Positions 35,609 through 45,990 of a stretch of DNA of 64,000 nt are shown here, in pieces. This DNA is from Comamonadaceae bacterium 2FH. GTDB lineage: Bacteria; Pseudomonadota; Gammaproteobacteria; Burkholderiales; Burkholderiaceae_C. The notes beneath the pieces were generated by a model. That model did not search any database, was not told the origin of the DNA, and worked only from the letters and a program-made list of their open reading frames with translations. Numbering within the stretch: position 1 is the stretch's first letter; every line of letters starts with the position of its first letter. Position numbers and translations under genes: made by a program. The stretch covers positions 1-64,000 of the forward strand of contig SCMQ01000020.1 of assembly GCA_005503335.1 (NCBI GenBank), written 5' to 3'.

Positions 35609-37504
35609 ATGACGCGCTACGCAGACTTTCACCGACGTTCGATAGCGGACCGGGATGCCTTCTGGGCCGAGCAGGCGCAGCTGGTGGACTGGCGCCAGCC
35701 CCCGCAGCAGATCTGCGACTACAGCCAGCCGCCTTTCGCCAAATGGTTCGTGGGCGGCAGCACCAACCTGTGCCACAACGCGGTCGACCGCCACCTGGCG
35801 CAGCGCGCCGACCAGGCTGCGCTGATCTGCGTGTCCACCGAGACCCGGCAGGAGAAGGTCTACAACTTCCGCGAACTGCATGCCGAGGTGCAGCGCATGG
35901 CGGCCGCGCTGCTGGCGCTGGGCGTGCAAAAGGGCGACCGCGTGCTGATCTACATGCCCATGATCGCCGAGGCTGCCTTTGCCATGCTGGCCTGCGTGCG
36001 CATCGGCGCCATCCATTCGGTGGTGTTCGGCGGCTTCGCCTCGGGTTCGCTGGCCTCACGCATCGAGGACGCGCAGCCGCGCGTGGTGGTCAGCGCCGAC
36101 GCGGGCTCGCGCGGCGGCAAGGTCGTGGCCTACAAGCCCCTGCTCGACGAGGCCATCCGCCTGTCCTCGCACCGGCCCGAGTCGGTGCTGCTGGTGGACC
36201 GCGGCCTCGCGCCCCTGGAGCGGGTGGCCGGGCGCGACCATCTGTGGTCCGAGCTGCGCGAGCGGCATCTGCACAGCGCCGTGCCTTGCGAGTGGGTGGA
36301 CGCCACCCATCCCAGCTACACGCTCTACACCTCGGGCACCACCGGCCGGCCCAAGGGCGTGCAGCGCGACACCGGCGGCTACGCCGTGGCGCTGGCCGCC
36401 AGCATGAAGCACATCTATTGCGGCCAAGCCGGCGAGACCTTCTTCTCCACCAGCGACATCGGCTGGGTGGTGGGGCACAGCTACATCATCTACGGCCCGC
36501 TGATCGCCGGCATGGCCACCCTGATGTACGAGGGCCTGCCGACCCAGCCCGACGGCGGCATCTGGTGGCGCCTGGTCGAGAAGTACAAGGTCACGGTCAT
36601 GTTCAGCGCGCCGACGGCAGTGCGCGTGCTGAAAAAACAGGATCCGGCCTTGCTCGCGAAATACGACCTGTCCAGCCTGCGCGCCCTGTTCCTGGCCGGC
36701 GAGCCGCTGGACGAGCCGACCGCGCAGTGGATAGCCCAGGGCCTGGGCAAGCCCATCATCGACAACTACTGGCAGACCGAGACCGGCTGGCCGATTCTCA
36801 CCATCTGCAACGGGGTCGAAGCCGCGGCCGGCAAGCTCGGCTCGCCGGGCAAGGCGGTCTACGGCTACGACGTCAAACTGCTCGACGACCAGACCGGCGA
36901 GGAGCTCACCGGCGCGAACCAGAAGGGCGTGCTGGCGATCGAGGGGCCGCTGCCGCCGGGCTGCCTGCAGACCGTGTGGCGCGACGACGAGCGCTTCGTC
37001 AAGACCTACTGGTCCAGCGTGCCCGGGCGCATGGTCTACAGCACTTTCGATTGGGGCATGCGCGACGAGGACGGCTACTTCTTCATCCTCGGCCGTACCG
37101 ACGACGTGATCAACGTGGCTGGCCACCGCCTGGGCACGCGCGAGATCGAGGAGAGCATCGCCGGCCACCCCAACATCGCCGAGGTGGCGGTGGTCGGCGT
37201 GGCCGACCCGCTCAAGGGCCAGGTGGCCATGGCGTTCGCGGTCGCGCGGGACGCGAGCGCGCTGGTCGACGAGGCGGCGCGCCTGCGGCTGGAGGGCGAG
37301 GTGATGAAGGTGGTGGACCGCTCGCTCGGCGCTGTGGCGCGCCCGGCGCGCGTGCGCTTCGTGACCGTGCTGCCCAAGACCCGCAGCGGCAAGCTGCTGC
37401 GCCGCGCCATCCAGGCGGTCTGCGAGGGACGCGACCCGGGCGACCTGACCACCCTGGAGGACCCGGCCGCGCTGCAGCAGATCCGGGACCTGGTGGCCGG
37501 CTGA
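35609..37504 (+). CDS. prpE: propionate-CoA ligase (propionyl-CoA synthetase)
   Basis: Activates propionate, and less well acetate, to the CoA thioester through an acyl-adenylate. The 631 residues match PrpE. YTSGTTGRPKGVQRDTGGYA is the AMP-binding motif with the PrpE-specific continuation, SDIGWVVGHSYI and YWQTETGWP are further core motifs, and KTRSGKLLRR holds the catalytic, acetylation-sensitive lysine. The ATG at 35609 follows GAGGAGACC, a good binding site; an ATG at 35540 is less likely. Acs is the alternative, but the VQRDTGGYAVALAASMKHIY stretch favours PrpE. No methylcitrate-cycle genes adjoin it. Confidence 0.92.
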   Translation: MTRYADFHRRSIADRDAFWAEQAQLVDWRQPPQQICDYSQPPFAKWFVGGSTNLCHNAVDRHLAQRADQAALICVSTETRQEKVYNFRELHAEVQRMAAALLALGVQKGDRVLIYMPMIAEAAFAMLACVRIGAIHSVVFGGFASGSLASRIEDAQPRVVVSADAGSRGGKVVAYKPLLDEAIRLSSHRPESVLLVDRGLAPLERVAGRDHLWSELRERHLHSAVPCEWVDATHPSYTLYTSGTTGRPKGVQRDTGGYAVALAASMKHIYCGQAGETFFSTSDIGWVVGHSYIIYGPLIAGMATLMYEGLPTQPDGGIWWRLVEKYKVTVMFSAPTAVRVLKKQDPALLAKYDLSSLRALFLAGEPLDEPTAQWIAQGLGKPIIDNYWQTETGWPILTICNGVEAAAGKLGSPGKAVYGYDVKLLDDQTGEELTGANQKGVLAIEGPLPPGCLQTVWRDDERFVKTYWSSVPGRMVYSTFDWGMRDEDGYFFILGRTDDVINVAGHRLGTREIEESIAGHPNIAEVAVVGVADPLKGQVAMAFAVARDASALVDEAARLRLEGEVMKVVDRSLGAVARPARVRFVTVLPKTRSGKLLRRAIQAVCEGRDPGDLTTLEDPAALQQIRDLVAG

Positions 37505-37517
37505 GCCCCCGCCCAGG

Positions 37518-37548
37518 CGCCCTCGTTCCAGATGATGGAACGAGGGCG
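37518..37548 (+). other. 13-bp perfect hairpin after prpE followed by an A-run
   Basis: CGCCCTCGTTCCA (37518-37530), a five-base loop, and TGGAACGAGGGCG (37536-37548) form a perfect 13-bp stem 14 bases after the prpE stop. It is followed by seven A residues where an intrinsic terminator would have T. It may still terminate prpE transcription or protect its 3' end. Confidence 0.6.
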
Positions 37549-37702
37549 AAAAAAACAGGCGGCGGGCGATTCAGTGGCACAATCGACGGTTTACCTAGGC
37601 CCTTCCCGAGCCACAGTCGCATCCGCCATCCGGTTCAGCCGTGTCGCGGAAGGTATTTCAACCAGCTAATGTTCCCCTGAGGGGAGCGGAGGTCAGCGAA
37701 AC

Positions 37703-40579
37703 ATGAGCGAGACCAAGTCCGTCTACGCCGCCTATCAAGGCAATACCTATCTCTTCGGGGGCAACGCGCCCTATGTCGAAGAGCTCTACGAGAATTACCT
37801 CGCCAATCCTGGCAGCGTGCCCGACAACTGGCGCGACTACTTCGACGCCCTGCAGAACGTGCCGGCGGTCGACGGTGGCAACGGCAAGGACGTGCCACAC
37901 CTGCCCGTGATCAACGCCTTCGCCGAGCGCGCCAAGGCCGGCGGCACCAAGGTCGTGCTGGCCAGCACCGACGCCGAGATGGGCCGCAAGCGCACCGCGG
38001 TGCAGCAGCTGATCGCCGCCTACCGCAACGTGGGCCAGCGCTGGGCCGACCTCGATCCGCTCAAGCGCGCCGAGCGCCAGGCCATCCCCGAGCTCGAGCC
38101 CTCGTTCTACGGCTTCGGCGACGCCGACCAGGAAACGGTGTTCGACACCAGCAACACCTTCTTCGGCAAGGACAGCATGTCGCTGCGCGACCTGCTCAAC
38201 GCGCTGCGCGAGACCTACTGCGGCACCATAGGTGCCGAGTACATGTACGCCACCGACCAGAACCAGAAGCGCTGGTGGCAGCAGAAGCTCGAGAGCCTGC
38301 GCAGCAAGCCCAGCTTCGGTCCCGAGAAGAAGAAGCATATCCTGGACCGCCTCACGGCCGCCGAAGGCCTCGAGCGCTTCCTGCACACCAAGTACGTGGG
38401 CCAGAAGCGCTTCTCGCTCGAGGGCGGCGAGAGCTTCATCGCCGCCATGGACGAGCTGATCCAGTCGGCCGGCGCCCAGGGCGTGCAGGAGATCGTGATC
38501 GGCATGGCCCACCGCGGCCGCCTCAACGTGCTCGTCAACACTCTGGGCAAGATGCCGGCCGACCTGTTCGCCGAGTTCGAGCACACGGCGCCGGAAGACC
38601 TGCCCAGCGGCGACGTCAAGTACCACCAGGGCTTCAGCTCGGACGTGACCACGCCCGGCGGCCCGGTGCACCTGTCCCTGGCCTTCAACCCCTCGCACCT
38701 GGAAATCGTCAACCCCGTGGTCGTGGGCTCGGTGCGCGCCCGCATGGACCGCCGTGCCGACCCCGAGGGCAAGCAGGTGCTGCCGGTGCTGGTGCACGGC
38801 GACGCGGCCTTCGCCGGCCAGGGCGTGATCATGGAGACCCTGGCGCTGGCCGAGACCCGTGGCTACCACACGGGCGGCACGGTGCACATCGTGATCAACA
38901 ACCAGATCGGCTTCACCACCTCCGACCCGCGCGACAGCCGCTCCACGCTGTACTGCACCGACGTGGTCAAGATGACCGAGTCGCCCGTGCTGCACGTGAA
39001 CGGCGACGACCCCGAGGCCGTGGTGCTGGCCACCCAGATCGCCCTGGAGTTCCGTATGGAGTTCCGCAAGGACGTGGTGGTCGACATCATCTGCTTCCGC
39101 AAGCTCGGCCACAACGAGCAGGACACGCCGGCCCTGACCCAGCCGCTGATGTACAAGAAGATCGCGCAGCACCCGGGCACGCGCAGGCTCTACGCCGACA
39201 AGCTGGCCGCCCAGGGCCTGGGCGCCACGCTGGGCGACGACATGGCCCGGGCCTACCGCGCCGCCATGGACGCGGGCAAGCACACGGTCGACCCGGTGCT
39301 GTCCAACTTCAAGAGCAAGTACGCGGTCGACTGGGCGCCCTTCCTCGGCAAGAAGTGGACCGACGCCGGCGACACCGCGATTCCGCTGGCCGAGTGGAAG
39401 CGCCTGGCCGAGCGCATCACCACCATCCCCGCGAGCGTGAGCCCGCACCAGCTGGTCAAGAAGGTCTACGACGATCGCGCCGCCATGGGCCGCGGCGACA
39501 CCCCCGTGGACTGGGGCATGGGCGAGCACATGGCCTTCGCCTCGCTGGTGGCCAGCGGCTACGCGGTGCGCCTGTCGGGCGAGGACTGCGGCCGCGGCAC
39601 CTTCACGCACCGCCACTCCGTGATCCACGACCAGGCCCGCGAGAAGTGGGACACCGGCACCTACGTGCCGCTGCAGAACGTGGCCGAGAACCAGGCCCCG
39701 TTCGTCGTCATCGACTCCATCCTCTCGGAAGAGGCGGTGCTGGGCTTCGAATACGGCTACGCCGGCTCCGAACCCAACACCCTGGTGATCTGGGAGGCCC
39801 AGTTCGGTGACTTCGCCAACGGCGCCCAGGTGGTGATCGACCAGTTCATCGCCTCCGGCGAGGTGAAGTGGGGCCGCGCCAACGGCCTGACCCTGATGCT
39901 GCCGCACGGCTACGAAGGCCAGGGCCCCGAGCACAGCTCGGCGCGCCTGGAGCGCTTCATGCAGCTGGCCGCCGACACCAACATGCAGATCGTGCAGCCC
40001 ACCACGGCCAGCCAGATCTTCCATGTGCTGCGCCGCCAGATGGTGCGGGATCTGCGCAAGCCGCTGATCATCTTCACGCCCAAGTCGCTGCTGCGCAACA
40101 AGGACGCGACCTCGCCGCTGTCCGAGTTCACCAAGGGCGGTTTCCAAACCGTGATCCCGGAGAACCGCGAAGAGGTGGTCAAGAAGGCCGACAAGGTCAA
40201 GCGCCTGCTGATCTGCTCGGGCAAGGTCTACTACGACCTGGTCAAGAAGCGCGCCGAGAAGGGCGCCGACGACGTGGCCATCCTGCGTGTGGAGCAGCTC
40301 TACCCGTTCCCGCACAAGGCCTTTGCCGCCGAGCTCAAGAAATACCCGAACGTGACCGATCTGGTGTGGTGCCAGGACGAGCCGCAGAACCAGGGCGCCT
40401 GGTTCTTCGTGCAGCACTACATCCACGAGAACATGCACGAAGGGCAGAAGCTCGGCTACGCCGGCCGCGCCGCCTCGGCTTCGCCGGCCGTGGGCTATTC
40501 GCACCTGCACCAGGAGCAGCAGAAGGCCCTGGTCGATGCCGCCTTCGCCAAGCTCAAGGGCTTCGTGCTGACCAAGTAA
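37703..40579 (+). CDS. sucA: 2-oxoglutarate dehydrogenase E1 component
   Basis: The thiamine-diphosphate subunit that decarboxylates 2-oxoglutarate in the TCA cycle and succinylates the lipoyl arm of SucB. The 958-residue protein begins with the assembly segment typical of SucA ([16 protein letters not shown]). It contains [17 protein letters not shown] (near 268), [16 protein letters not shown] and [12 protein letters not shown] from the cofactor region, and [20 protein letters not shown] at 37687-37691 sets the start at 37703. It heads the sucA-sucB-lpd-zapE operon. CACAAT at 37578-37583 is a possible -10, though without a clear -35. Confidence 0.97.
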   Translation: MSETKSVYAAYQGNTYLFGGNAPYVEELYENYLANPGSVPDNWRDYFDALQNVPAVDGGNGKDVPHLPVINAFAERAKAGGTKVVLASTDAEMGRKRTAVQQLIAAYRNVGQRWADLDPLKRAERQAIPELEPSFYGFGDADQETVFDTSNTFFGKDSMSLRDLLNALRETYCGTIGAEYMYATDQNQKRWWQQKLESLRSKPSFGPEKKKHILDRLTAAEGLERFLHTKYVGQKRFSLEGGESFIAAMDELIQSAGAQGVQEIVIGMAHRGRLNVLVNTLGKMPADLFAEFEHTAPEDLPSGDVKYHQGFSSDVTTPGGPVHLSLAFNPSHLEIVNPVVVGSVRARMDRRADPEGKQVLPVLVHGDAAFAGQGVIMETLALAETRGYHTGGTVHIVINNQIGFTTSDPRDSRSTLYCTDVVKMTESPVLHVNGDDPEAVVLATQIALEFRMEFRKDVVVDIICFRKLGHNEQDTPALTQPLMYKKIAQHPGTRRLYADKLAAQGLGATLGDDMARAYRAAMDAGKHTVDPVLSNFKSKYAVDWAPFLGKKWTDAGDTAIPLAEWKRLAERITTIPASVSPHQLVKKVYDDRAAMGRGDTPVDWGMGEHMAFASLVASGYAVRLSGEDCGRGTFTHRHSVIHDQAREKWDTGTYVPLQNVAENQAPFVVIDSILSEEAVLGFEYGYAGSEPNTLVIWEAQFGDFANGAQVVIDQFIASGEVKWGRANGLTLMLPHGYEGQGPEHSSARLERFMQLAADTNMQIVQPTTASQIFHVLRRQMVRDLRKPLIIFTPKSLLRNKDATSPLSEFTKGGFQTVIPENREEVVKKADKVKRLLICSGKVYYDLVKKRAEKGADDVAILRVEQLYPFPHKAFAAELKKYPNVTDLVWCQDEPQNQGAWFFVQHYIHENMHEGQKLGYAGRAASASPAVGYSHLHQEQQKALVDAAFAKLKGFVLTK

Positions 40580-40620
40580 GTCTTCAGAACAACGCGTCAA
40601 TCGATACGGAAAGAATTGAA

Positions 40621-41883
40621 ATGGCTATCGTAGAAGTCAAAGTTCCGCAGCTGTCCGAGTCCGTGGCCGAAGCCACCATGCTGCAGTGGAAGAAGAAAGC
40701 CGGCGAGGCCGTCGCCGCCGACGAGATCCTGATCGAGATCGAGACCGACAAGGTGGTGCTGGAAGTGCCGGCGCCGGCCGCCGGCGTGCTGGCCGAGCTC
40801 GTGGTCGGTGATGGCGGCACGGTGGTGGCCGAGCAGCTGATCGCCAAGATCGACACCGAAGGCAAGGCCGGCGCCGCCGTGGCGGCAGCCGCTGCGCCCG
40901 CCGCCGCGGCCCCTGCCGCCGCTCCCTTGGCGGCAGCCGCCGCCGTCGGTGGCAGCATGGCCAGCGTGGCCATGCCCGCCGCCGCCAAGCTGATGGCCGA
41001 CAACCAGCTGGCCGCCGGCGCCGTGCCGGGTACCGGCAAGGACGGCCGCGTGACCAAGGGCGACGTGCTCGAGGTGATCGCCAAGGCCGCCGCCAAGCCC
41101 GCCGCTGCCCCGGTGGCCATCCCGACCGGCGTGCCGACCACGGCGCTGCCGCAGGTCGCGGCCCCGGCCGTCAAGCTGGGCGACCGCCCCGAGCAGCGCG
41201 TGGCGATGACCCGCCTGCGCGCCCGCGTGGCCGAACGCCTGCTGCAGTCGCAGGCGACCAACGCCATCCTGACCACCTTCAACGAGGTCAACATGGCCCC
41301 GGTCATGGAAATGCGCAAGCGCTTCCAGGACAAGTTCGAGAAGGAGCATGGCGTCAAGATCGGCTTCATGAGCTTCTTCGTGAAGGCCGCGGTGCACGCC
41401 CTCAAGAAGTACCCGGTGCTCAACGCCTCGGTCGACGGCAACGACATCGTCTACCACGGCTACTTCGACATCGGCATCGCCGTGGGCTCGCCGCGCGGCC
41501 TGGTCGTGCCCATCCTGCGCAACGCCGACCAGATGAGCTTCGCCGACATCGAGAAGAAGATCGCCGAGTTCGGCGCCAAGGCGCGCGACGGCAAGCTGAG
41601 CATCGAGGAGATGACCGGCGGCACCTTCTCGATCTCCAACGGCGGCGTGTTCGGCTCCATGCTGTCCACCCCCATCATCAACCCGCCGCAGTCGGCCATC
41701 CTGGGCGTGCACGCGACCAAGGACCGCGCCGTGGTCGAGAACGGCCAGGTGGTGGTGCGCCCGATCAACTACCTCGCCATGTCCTACGACCACCGCATCA
41801 TCGACGGCCGCGAGGCCGTGCTGGGCCTGGTCGCGATGAAGGAAGCGCTGGAAGACCCGGCCCGCCTGCTGTTCGACATCTGA
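40621..41883 (+). CDS. sucB: 2-oxoglutarate dehydrogenase E2, dihydrolipoyl succinyltransferase
   Basis: Core of the 2-oxoglutarate dehydrogenase complex; it transfers the succinyl group from lipoate to CoA. The 420 residues contain one lipoyl domain (K44 in [12 protein letters not shown]) and a Pro/Ala linker. A peripheral-subunit-binding segment ([13 protein letters not shown]) and a catalytic domain follow, the latter ending in [11 protein letters not shown] (His391). The [15 protein letters not shown] start is the classic SucB N-terminus, distinguishing it from AceF. Gaps of 41 bases to sucA and 10 to lpd support one operon. Confidence 0.97.
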   Translation: MAIVEVKVPQLSESVAEATMLQWKKKAGEAVAADEILIEIETDKVVLEVPAPAAGVLAELVVGDGGTVVAEQLIAKIDTEGKAGAAVAAAAAPAAAAPAAAPLAAAAAVGGSMASVAMPAAAKLMADNQLAAGAVPGTGKDGRVTKGDVLEVIAKAAAKPAAAPVAIPTGVPTTALPQVAAPAVKLGDRPEQRVAMTRLRARVAERLLQSQATNAILTTFNEVNMAPVMEMRKRFQDKFEKEHGVKIGFMSFFVKAAVHALKKYPVLNASVDGNDIVYHGYFDIGIAVGSPRGLVVPILRNADQMSFADIEKKIAEFGAKARDGKLSIEEMTGGTFSISNGGVFGSMLSTPIINPPQSAILGVHATKDRAVVENGQVVVRPINYLAMSYDHRIIDGREAVLGLVAMKEALEDPARLLFDI

Positions 41884-41893
41884 GGAGCACCAG

Positions 41894-43321
41894 ATGTCCA
41901 AACAGTTTGACGTCATCGTCATCGGCGGCGGCCCCGGCGGCTACATCGCCGCCATCCGCGCGGCCCAGCTGGGCTTCGGCGTGGCCTGCATCGACGAGTG
42001 GAAGAACGACAAGGGCGGCCCGGCCCCGGGCGGCACCTGCACCAACGTGGGCTGCATCCCGTCCAAGGCGCTGCTGCAGTCGTCCGAGCATTTCGAGCAC
42101 GCCAACCACCACTTCGCCGACCACGGCATCAGCGCCCGGGACGTGAAGATGGACGTGGCCAAGATGGTCGGCCGCAAGGACGCCGTCGTGAAGCAGAACA
42201 ACGACGGCATCCTCTACCTGTTCAAGAAGAACAAGGTCAGCTTCTTCCACGGCCGCGGCTCCTTCGTGAAGGCCGTGGACGGCGGCTACGAGATCAAGGT
42301 CTCCGGCGCGGCCGAGGAAATCCTGACGGCCAAGCAGGTCATCGTCGCCACCGGCTCCAACGCGCGGGCCCTGCCGGGCGTGCCGTTCGACGAGGAGAAC
42401 ATCCTGTCCAACGACGGCGCGCTGCGCATCGGCGCCGTGCCCAAGAAACTGGGCCTGATCGGCTCGGGCGTGATCGGCCTGGAAATGGGCTCGGTCTGGC
42501 GCCGCCTGGGCGCCGAGGTCACGGTCCTCGAGGGCCTGCCGACCTTCCTCGGCGCGGTCGACGAGCAGATCGCCAAGGAGGCCAAGAAGGCCTTCGACAA
42601 GCAGGGCCTGAAGATCGAGCTCGGCGCCAAGGTCGGCGAGATCAAGACCGGCAAGGCCGGCGTGAGCGTCGCCTGGACCAACGCCAAGGGCGAGGCCCAG
42701 ACGCTGGCAGTCGACAAGCTGATCGTCTCGATCGGCCGAGTGCCCAACACCACCGGCCTGAACGCCGAGGGCGTGGGCCTCAAGCTCGACGAGCGCGGCG
42801 CCATCGTGGTCGACGACGAGTGCCGCACCAGCCTGCCCGGCGTCTGGGCCGTGGGCGACGTGGTGCGCGGCCCCATGCTCGCGCACAAGGCCGAGGAGGA
42901 GGGCGTGGCCGTGGCCGAGCGCATCGCCGGCCAGCACGGGCATGTGAACTTCAACACCGTCCCCTGGGTGATCTACACCAGCCCCGAGATCGCCTGGGTC
43001 GGCCAGACCGAGCAGCAGCTCAAGAGCGCCGGCCGCGCCTACAAGGCGGGGACTTTCCCCTTCCTGGCCAACGGCCGCGCCCGTGCCCTGGGCGACACCA
43101 CCGGCATGGTCAAGTTCCTGGCCGACGCTGCCACGGACGAGATCCTCGGCGTGCACATCGTCGGCCCCATGGCCAGCGAGCTGATCTCCGAGGCCGTGGT
43201 GGCCATGGAGTTCCGTGCCAGCGCGGAAGACATCGCCCGCATCTGCCACGCTCATCCCTCGCTCAGCGAGGCCACCAAGGAAGCGGCGCTCGCGGTCGAC
43301 AAGCGCACGCTGAACTTCTGA
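41894..43321 (+). CDS. lpd: dihydrolipoyl dehydrogenase (E3) of the OGDH complex
   Basis: Reoxidises the dihydrolipoyl groups of the 2-oxoglutarate dehydrogenase complex with NAD+. The 475 residues have the standard E3 layout without a lipoyl domain: FAD fold ([15 protein letters not shown]), redox pair Cys49/Cys54 in [16 protein letters not shown] fold ([12 protein letters not shown]) and C-terminal HAHPSLSEA with the catalytic histidine. It is the second E3 in the window. The one at 19991 is fused to a lipoyl domain and belongs to PDH. Confidence 0.96.
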   Translation: MSKQFDVIVIGGGPGGYIAAIRAAQLGFGVACIDEWKNDKGGPAPGGTCTNVGCIPSKALLQSSEHFEHANHHFADHGISARDVKMDVAKMVGRKDAVVKQNNDGILYLFKKNKVSFFHGRGSFVKAVDGGYEIKVSGAAEEILTAKQVIVATGSNARALPGVPFDEENILSNDGALRIGAVPKKLGLIGSGVIGLEMGSVWRRLGAEVTVLEGLPTFLGAVDEQIAKEAKKAFDKQGLKIELGAKVGEIKTGKAGVSVAWTNAKGEAQTLAVDKLIVSIGRVPNTTGLNAEGVGLKLDERGAIVVDDECRTSLPGVWAVGDVVRGPMLAHKAEEEGVAVAERIAGQHGHVNFNTVPWVIYTSPEIAWVGQTEQQLKSAGRAYKAGTFPFLANGRARALGDTTGMVKFLADAATDEILGVHIVGPMASELISEAVVAMEFRASAEDIARICHAHPSLSEATKEAALAVDKRTLNF

Positions 43322-43388
43322 CCCGACGCGGTTGTGCCGGCGCCCGCGCCGGCCGCCGCGCATTCCGGCGCGTCTGCGCGCCACGAGC

Positions 43389-44495
43389 ATGTCAGGCATT
43401 ACCGTACGACAGGCCTACGAGGCCGAACTGAAGGCGCGCGGCTACAGCAGCGACCCTGCGCAGCTGCGCGCGGTCGAGCTGCTCGACCGCTGCGCGCGCG
43501 AATGGGCCGAGTTCAAGGCCCGGCGCTCCAATCCGCTCAAGAAGCTGATCAACCGGCCCGAGATCCCGCGCGGGGTCTACATGTACGGCGGGGTGGGGCG
43601 CGGCAAGAGCTTCCTGATGGACTGCTTCTTCCAGGCGGTGCCGCTGCGCCGCAAGACGCGCCTGCATTTTCACGAGTTCATGCGCGAGGTGCACCGCGAG
43701 CTGGCGGGCCTGCAGGGCACGGTGAACCCGCTCGACGAGCTCGGACGCCGCATCGCGCGGCGCTACCGCCTGATCTGCTTCGACGAGTTCCACGTCGCCG
43801 ACATCACCGACGCGATGATCCTGCACCGCCTGCTGGTGGCGCTGTTCGAGAACGGCGTGGGCTTCGTGACGACCTCGAATTTCCGGCCCGACCAGCTCTA
43901 CCCCGACGGCCTGCACCGCGACCGCATCCTGCCGGCCATCGCGCTGCTGAACCAGCGCATGGACGTGGTCAACGTCGACAACGGCACCGACTACCGCGGC
44001 CGCACGCTCGAGCAGCTCAGGCTCTATCACCAGCCGCTGGGCGAGCAGGCCGAGGCCGAGATGGCCCAGGCCTTCGAGCGTCTGGCCGCCAGCCACGACG
44101 AGGAGCCGGTGCTGCACATCGAGGCACGCGAGATCCGCGCGCGGCGCCGCGCCGGCGGCGTGGTCTGGTTCGACTTCAAGACCCTGTGCGGCGGGCCGCG
44201 CTCGCAGAACGACTACCTGGAGATCGCCTCGCAGTTCCACACGGTGCTGCTGAGCAACGTGCCCCACATGCCGGTGCGCATGGCGTCCGAGGCGCGGCGC
44301 TTCACCTGGCTGATTGACGTACTCTACGACCGTCGTGTCAAATTGATCATGTCGGCCGAGGTCCCGCCCGAGGCGCTCTATACCGAGGGGCCGCTGGCGC
44401 ACGAATTCCCGCGCACGGTCTCGCGCCTCACCGAGATGCAGTCGGCCGAGTTCCTGGCGCTGGAACACCGAACCGTGGACACCCATCTGACATGA
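43389..44495 (+). CDS. zapE: cell division protein ZapE (AFG1-like ATPase)
   Basis: A 368-residue AFG1/LACE1-family P-loop ATPase. MYGGVGRGKSFLMD (near 65-78) is the Walker A region, RLICFDEFHVADITDAMIL the Walker B region, and LTEMQSAEFL near the C-terminus is a family block. E. coli ZapE acts on the division ring under stress, and the eukaryotic relative maintains respiratory complexes. The position right behind sucA-sucB-lpd is common in Burkholderiales. The start at 43389 (MSGITVRQAYEAEL) fits the family. Its stop overlaps the next start by four bases (ATGA). Confidence 0.95.
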   Translation: MSGITVRQAYEAELKARGYSSDPAQLRAVELLDRCAREWAEFKARRSNPLKKLINRPEIPRGVYMYGGVGRGKSFLMDCFFQAVPLRRKTRLHFHEFMREVHRELAGLQGTVNPLDELGRRIARRYRLICFDEFHVADITDAMILHRLLVALFENGVGFVTTSNFRPDQLYPDGLHRDRILPAIALLNQRMDVVNVDNGTDYRGRTLEQLRLYHQPLGEQAEAEMAQAFERLAASHDEEPVLHIEAREIRARRRAGGVVWFDFKTLCGGPRSQNDYLEIASQFHTVLLSNVPHMPVRMASEARRFTWLIDVLYDRRVKLIMSAEVPPEALYTEGPLAHEFPRTVSRLTEMQSAEFLALEHRTVDTHLT

Positions 44496-44848
44496 GACAA
44501 GCCTTCGTTTGCCTGCTGCTGCTCGGCGCCACCTGCCTGGCGCAGGCCCAGACCGAACCGCGCGGGGCCGAGGCCGTGCGCCAGACGCGCGAGCGCATCG
44601 CCGCCGATCGCACCCGCATTGCCGAAGTTTTGGCCGAGCAGGAGCGTGGCTGCTACCAGCGCTTCGCGGTCAACGACTGCCTGCGCGAGGCGCGCCGCCA
44701 GCAGCGCGATGCGCTGGCGGTGTTGCGACGCGAGGAAATCGCCCTCAACGCCGAGGAGCGCAGGCGCAGGGAGGCCGAGCGCGTCAAGCGCCTGCAGGCG
44801 CGCCAGGCCGAGGCGGCCGCCGCCCCGGCTTCGGCAGCCAAGCCCTGA
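44492..44848 (+). CDS. small secreted Arg/Glu-rich coiled-coil protein
   Basis: A 118-residue exported protein coupled to zapE by an ATGA overlap. A signal peptide (AFVCLLLLGATCLAQAQ) is followed by an almost wholly helical, highly charged segment (about 25-105) likely to form a coiled coil. It holds two cysteines in GCYQRFAVNDCLREARR that could form a disulfide in the periplasm. The tail is Ala/Pro-rich. I recognise no characterised family. Translational coupling to zapE suggests a constant partner, but its role is unknown. It converges with the PP2C gene after 5 bases. Confidence 0.75.
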   Translation: MRQAFVCLLLLGATCLAQAQTEPRGAEAVRQTRERIAADRTRIAEVLAEQERGCYQRFAVNDCLREARRQQRDALAVLRREEIALNAEERRRREAERVKRLQARQAEAAAAPASAAKP

Positions 44849-44853
44849 ACCGG

Positions 44854-45690
44854 CTAGCGCCGGCTCAGCCGGGCGCGCGCGGAGGTGGGCAGCAAACCCT
44901 CGGGCTCCAGGGCCTCGATCTTGACGATCGCCAGTGACAGGTTGTCGCCGCCGCCGCGGGCGCGCGTGCGGGCCTTGTCGATCAGGAACTCGCAGGCCTC
45001 GCGCGGCGACAGCGAGTCCAGCACCGAACCCAGCTCGTCGGGCGAGAAGTAATGCCACACGCCGTCGCTGCAGGCCAGCACGCAGTCGCCGGGCTGCAGC
45101 TCGGCGATCTGGTGGGTCGCGAACTCGGGCTCCTCCTCGGTGCCCAGACAGGCGGTCAGCACGTTGGACTCCGGGTGGTCGTGCGCCTCATCCTCGCTGA
45201 TCTCTCCTTCGTCGACCAGGGACTGCACGTAGGAATGATCCAGCGTGCGCTTGACCAGGCGGTTGCCGCTGAAATGGTAGATGCGCGAGTCGCCGCAGTG
45301 CAGCCAGTGGCAGTCGCCCGTGGGGTTGACCAGGAACATCGCAATGGTGCTGTGCGGCTCCTGCTCGGCCGACACCGCGGTCAGCTTGATCACGAAATGC
45401 GCTTCCTCGGCGATCTGGCGCAGCAGCGCGGCCGCATCGTCGGTCTCCGGCGCGTAGCGCTCGAACAGCTGGCGGGCCGTGAGCATGACCTGGTCCGAGG
45501 CCTTGCGGCCGCCGCTGCGCCCGCCCATGCCGTCGGCCACGACGCCCAGCACGCAACCGTTGGCCCGGGGGTGGCTGAACAGGCCGACCTGGTCCTGCTG
45601 GTATTCGCGGTCGCCCTTGTGGAGGCCGGTCGATGCGATGAGTCGGAAGGCTGTGACCATGTTGCTGGGATCGATGCCGGAGACGGTCAT
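44854..45690 (-). CDS. PP2C-type serine/threonine protein phosphatase
   Basis: A 278-residue metal-dependent phosphatase. The metal-binding motifs are present in order: DREYQQDQVG, VVADGMGGRSGG, HCGDSRIYHF, LACSDGVWHYF and GGGDNLSLAIVKIE. The length corresponds to a bare bacterial Stp1-like catalytic domain with no membrane anchor. No partner Ser/Thr kinase gene is adjacent, so the substrate cannot be inferred from context. The start is ATG at 45690, with 45660 as the alternative. Confidence 0.93.
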   Translation of the reverse strand: MTVSGIDPSNMVTAFRLIASTGLHKGDREYQQDQVGLFSHPRANGCVLGVVADGMGGRSGGRKASDQVMLTARQLFERYAPETDDAAALLRQIAEEAHFVIKLTAVSAEQEPHSTIAMFLVNPTGDCHWLHCGDSRIYHFSGNRLVKRTLDHSYVQSLVDEGEISEDEAHDHPESNVLTACLGTEEEPEFATHQIAELQPGDCVLACSDGVWHYFSPDELGSVLDSLSPREACEFLIDKARTRARGGGDNLSLAIVKIEALEPEGLLPTSARARLSRR

Positions 45691-45783
45691 CGAGGAATTG
45701 TGTGCCAGCGCGTATTATTGAACGAAGCCGCAAGGCGACAAGCCGGTGGCCCGCCACCGACCCTTTGCCCTCACCTGAGCTCC

Positions 45784-45990
45784 GTGTTGGACGCCAATCT
45801 CCACTCTCCCGGACGACAGTTGATCGAGTTGCGCATGGCGCATGCCGAGCTCGACGCCGCGATCGACCGGCTGGCCGATACCTCGCCCGTCGACGAGCTC
45901 ATGCTGCGGCGGCTCAAGAAACGCCGTCTGGTCCTGCGCGACCAGGTGGCGCGCCTGGAACTGGCGCTCGATCCCAAAGAGCCCGCCTGA
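45784..45990 (+). CDS. YdcH/DUF465-family small protein
   Basis: A 68-residue basic helical protein. The LIELRMAHAELDAAIDRLAD and LMLRRLKKRRLVLRDQVARLE segments are characteristic of the YdcH (DUF465) family, which forms a short coiled-coil hairpin of unknown function. No ATG is available: GTG at 45784 or TTG at 45787 must be used. Its stop overlaps the helicase start (TGATG at 45988-45992), so the two are translationally coupled. Confidence 0.8.
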   Translation: MLDANLHSPGRQLIELRMAHAELDAAIDRLADTSPVDELMLRRLKKRRLVLRDQVARLELALDPKEPA

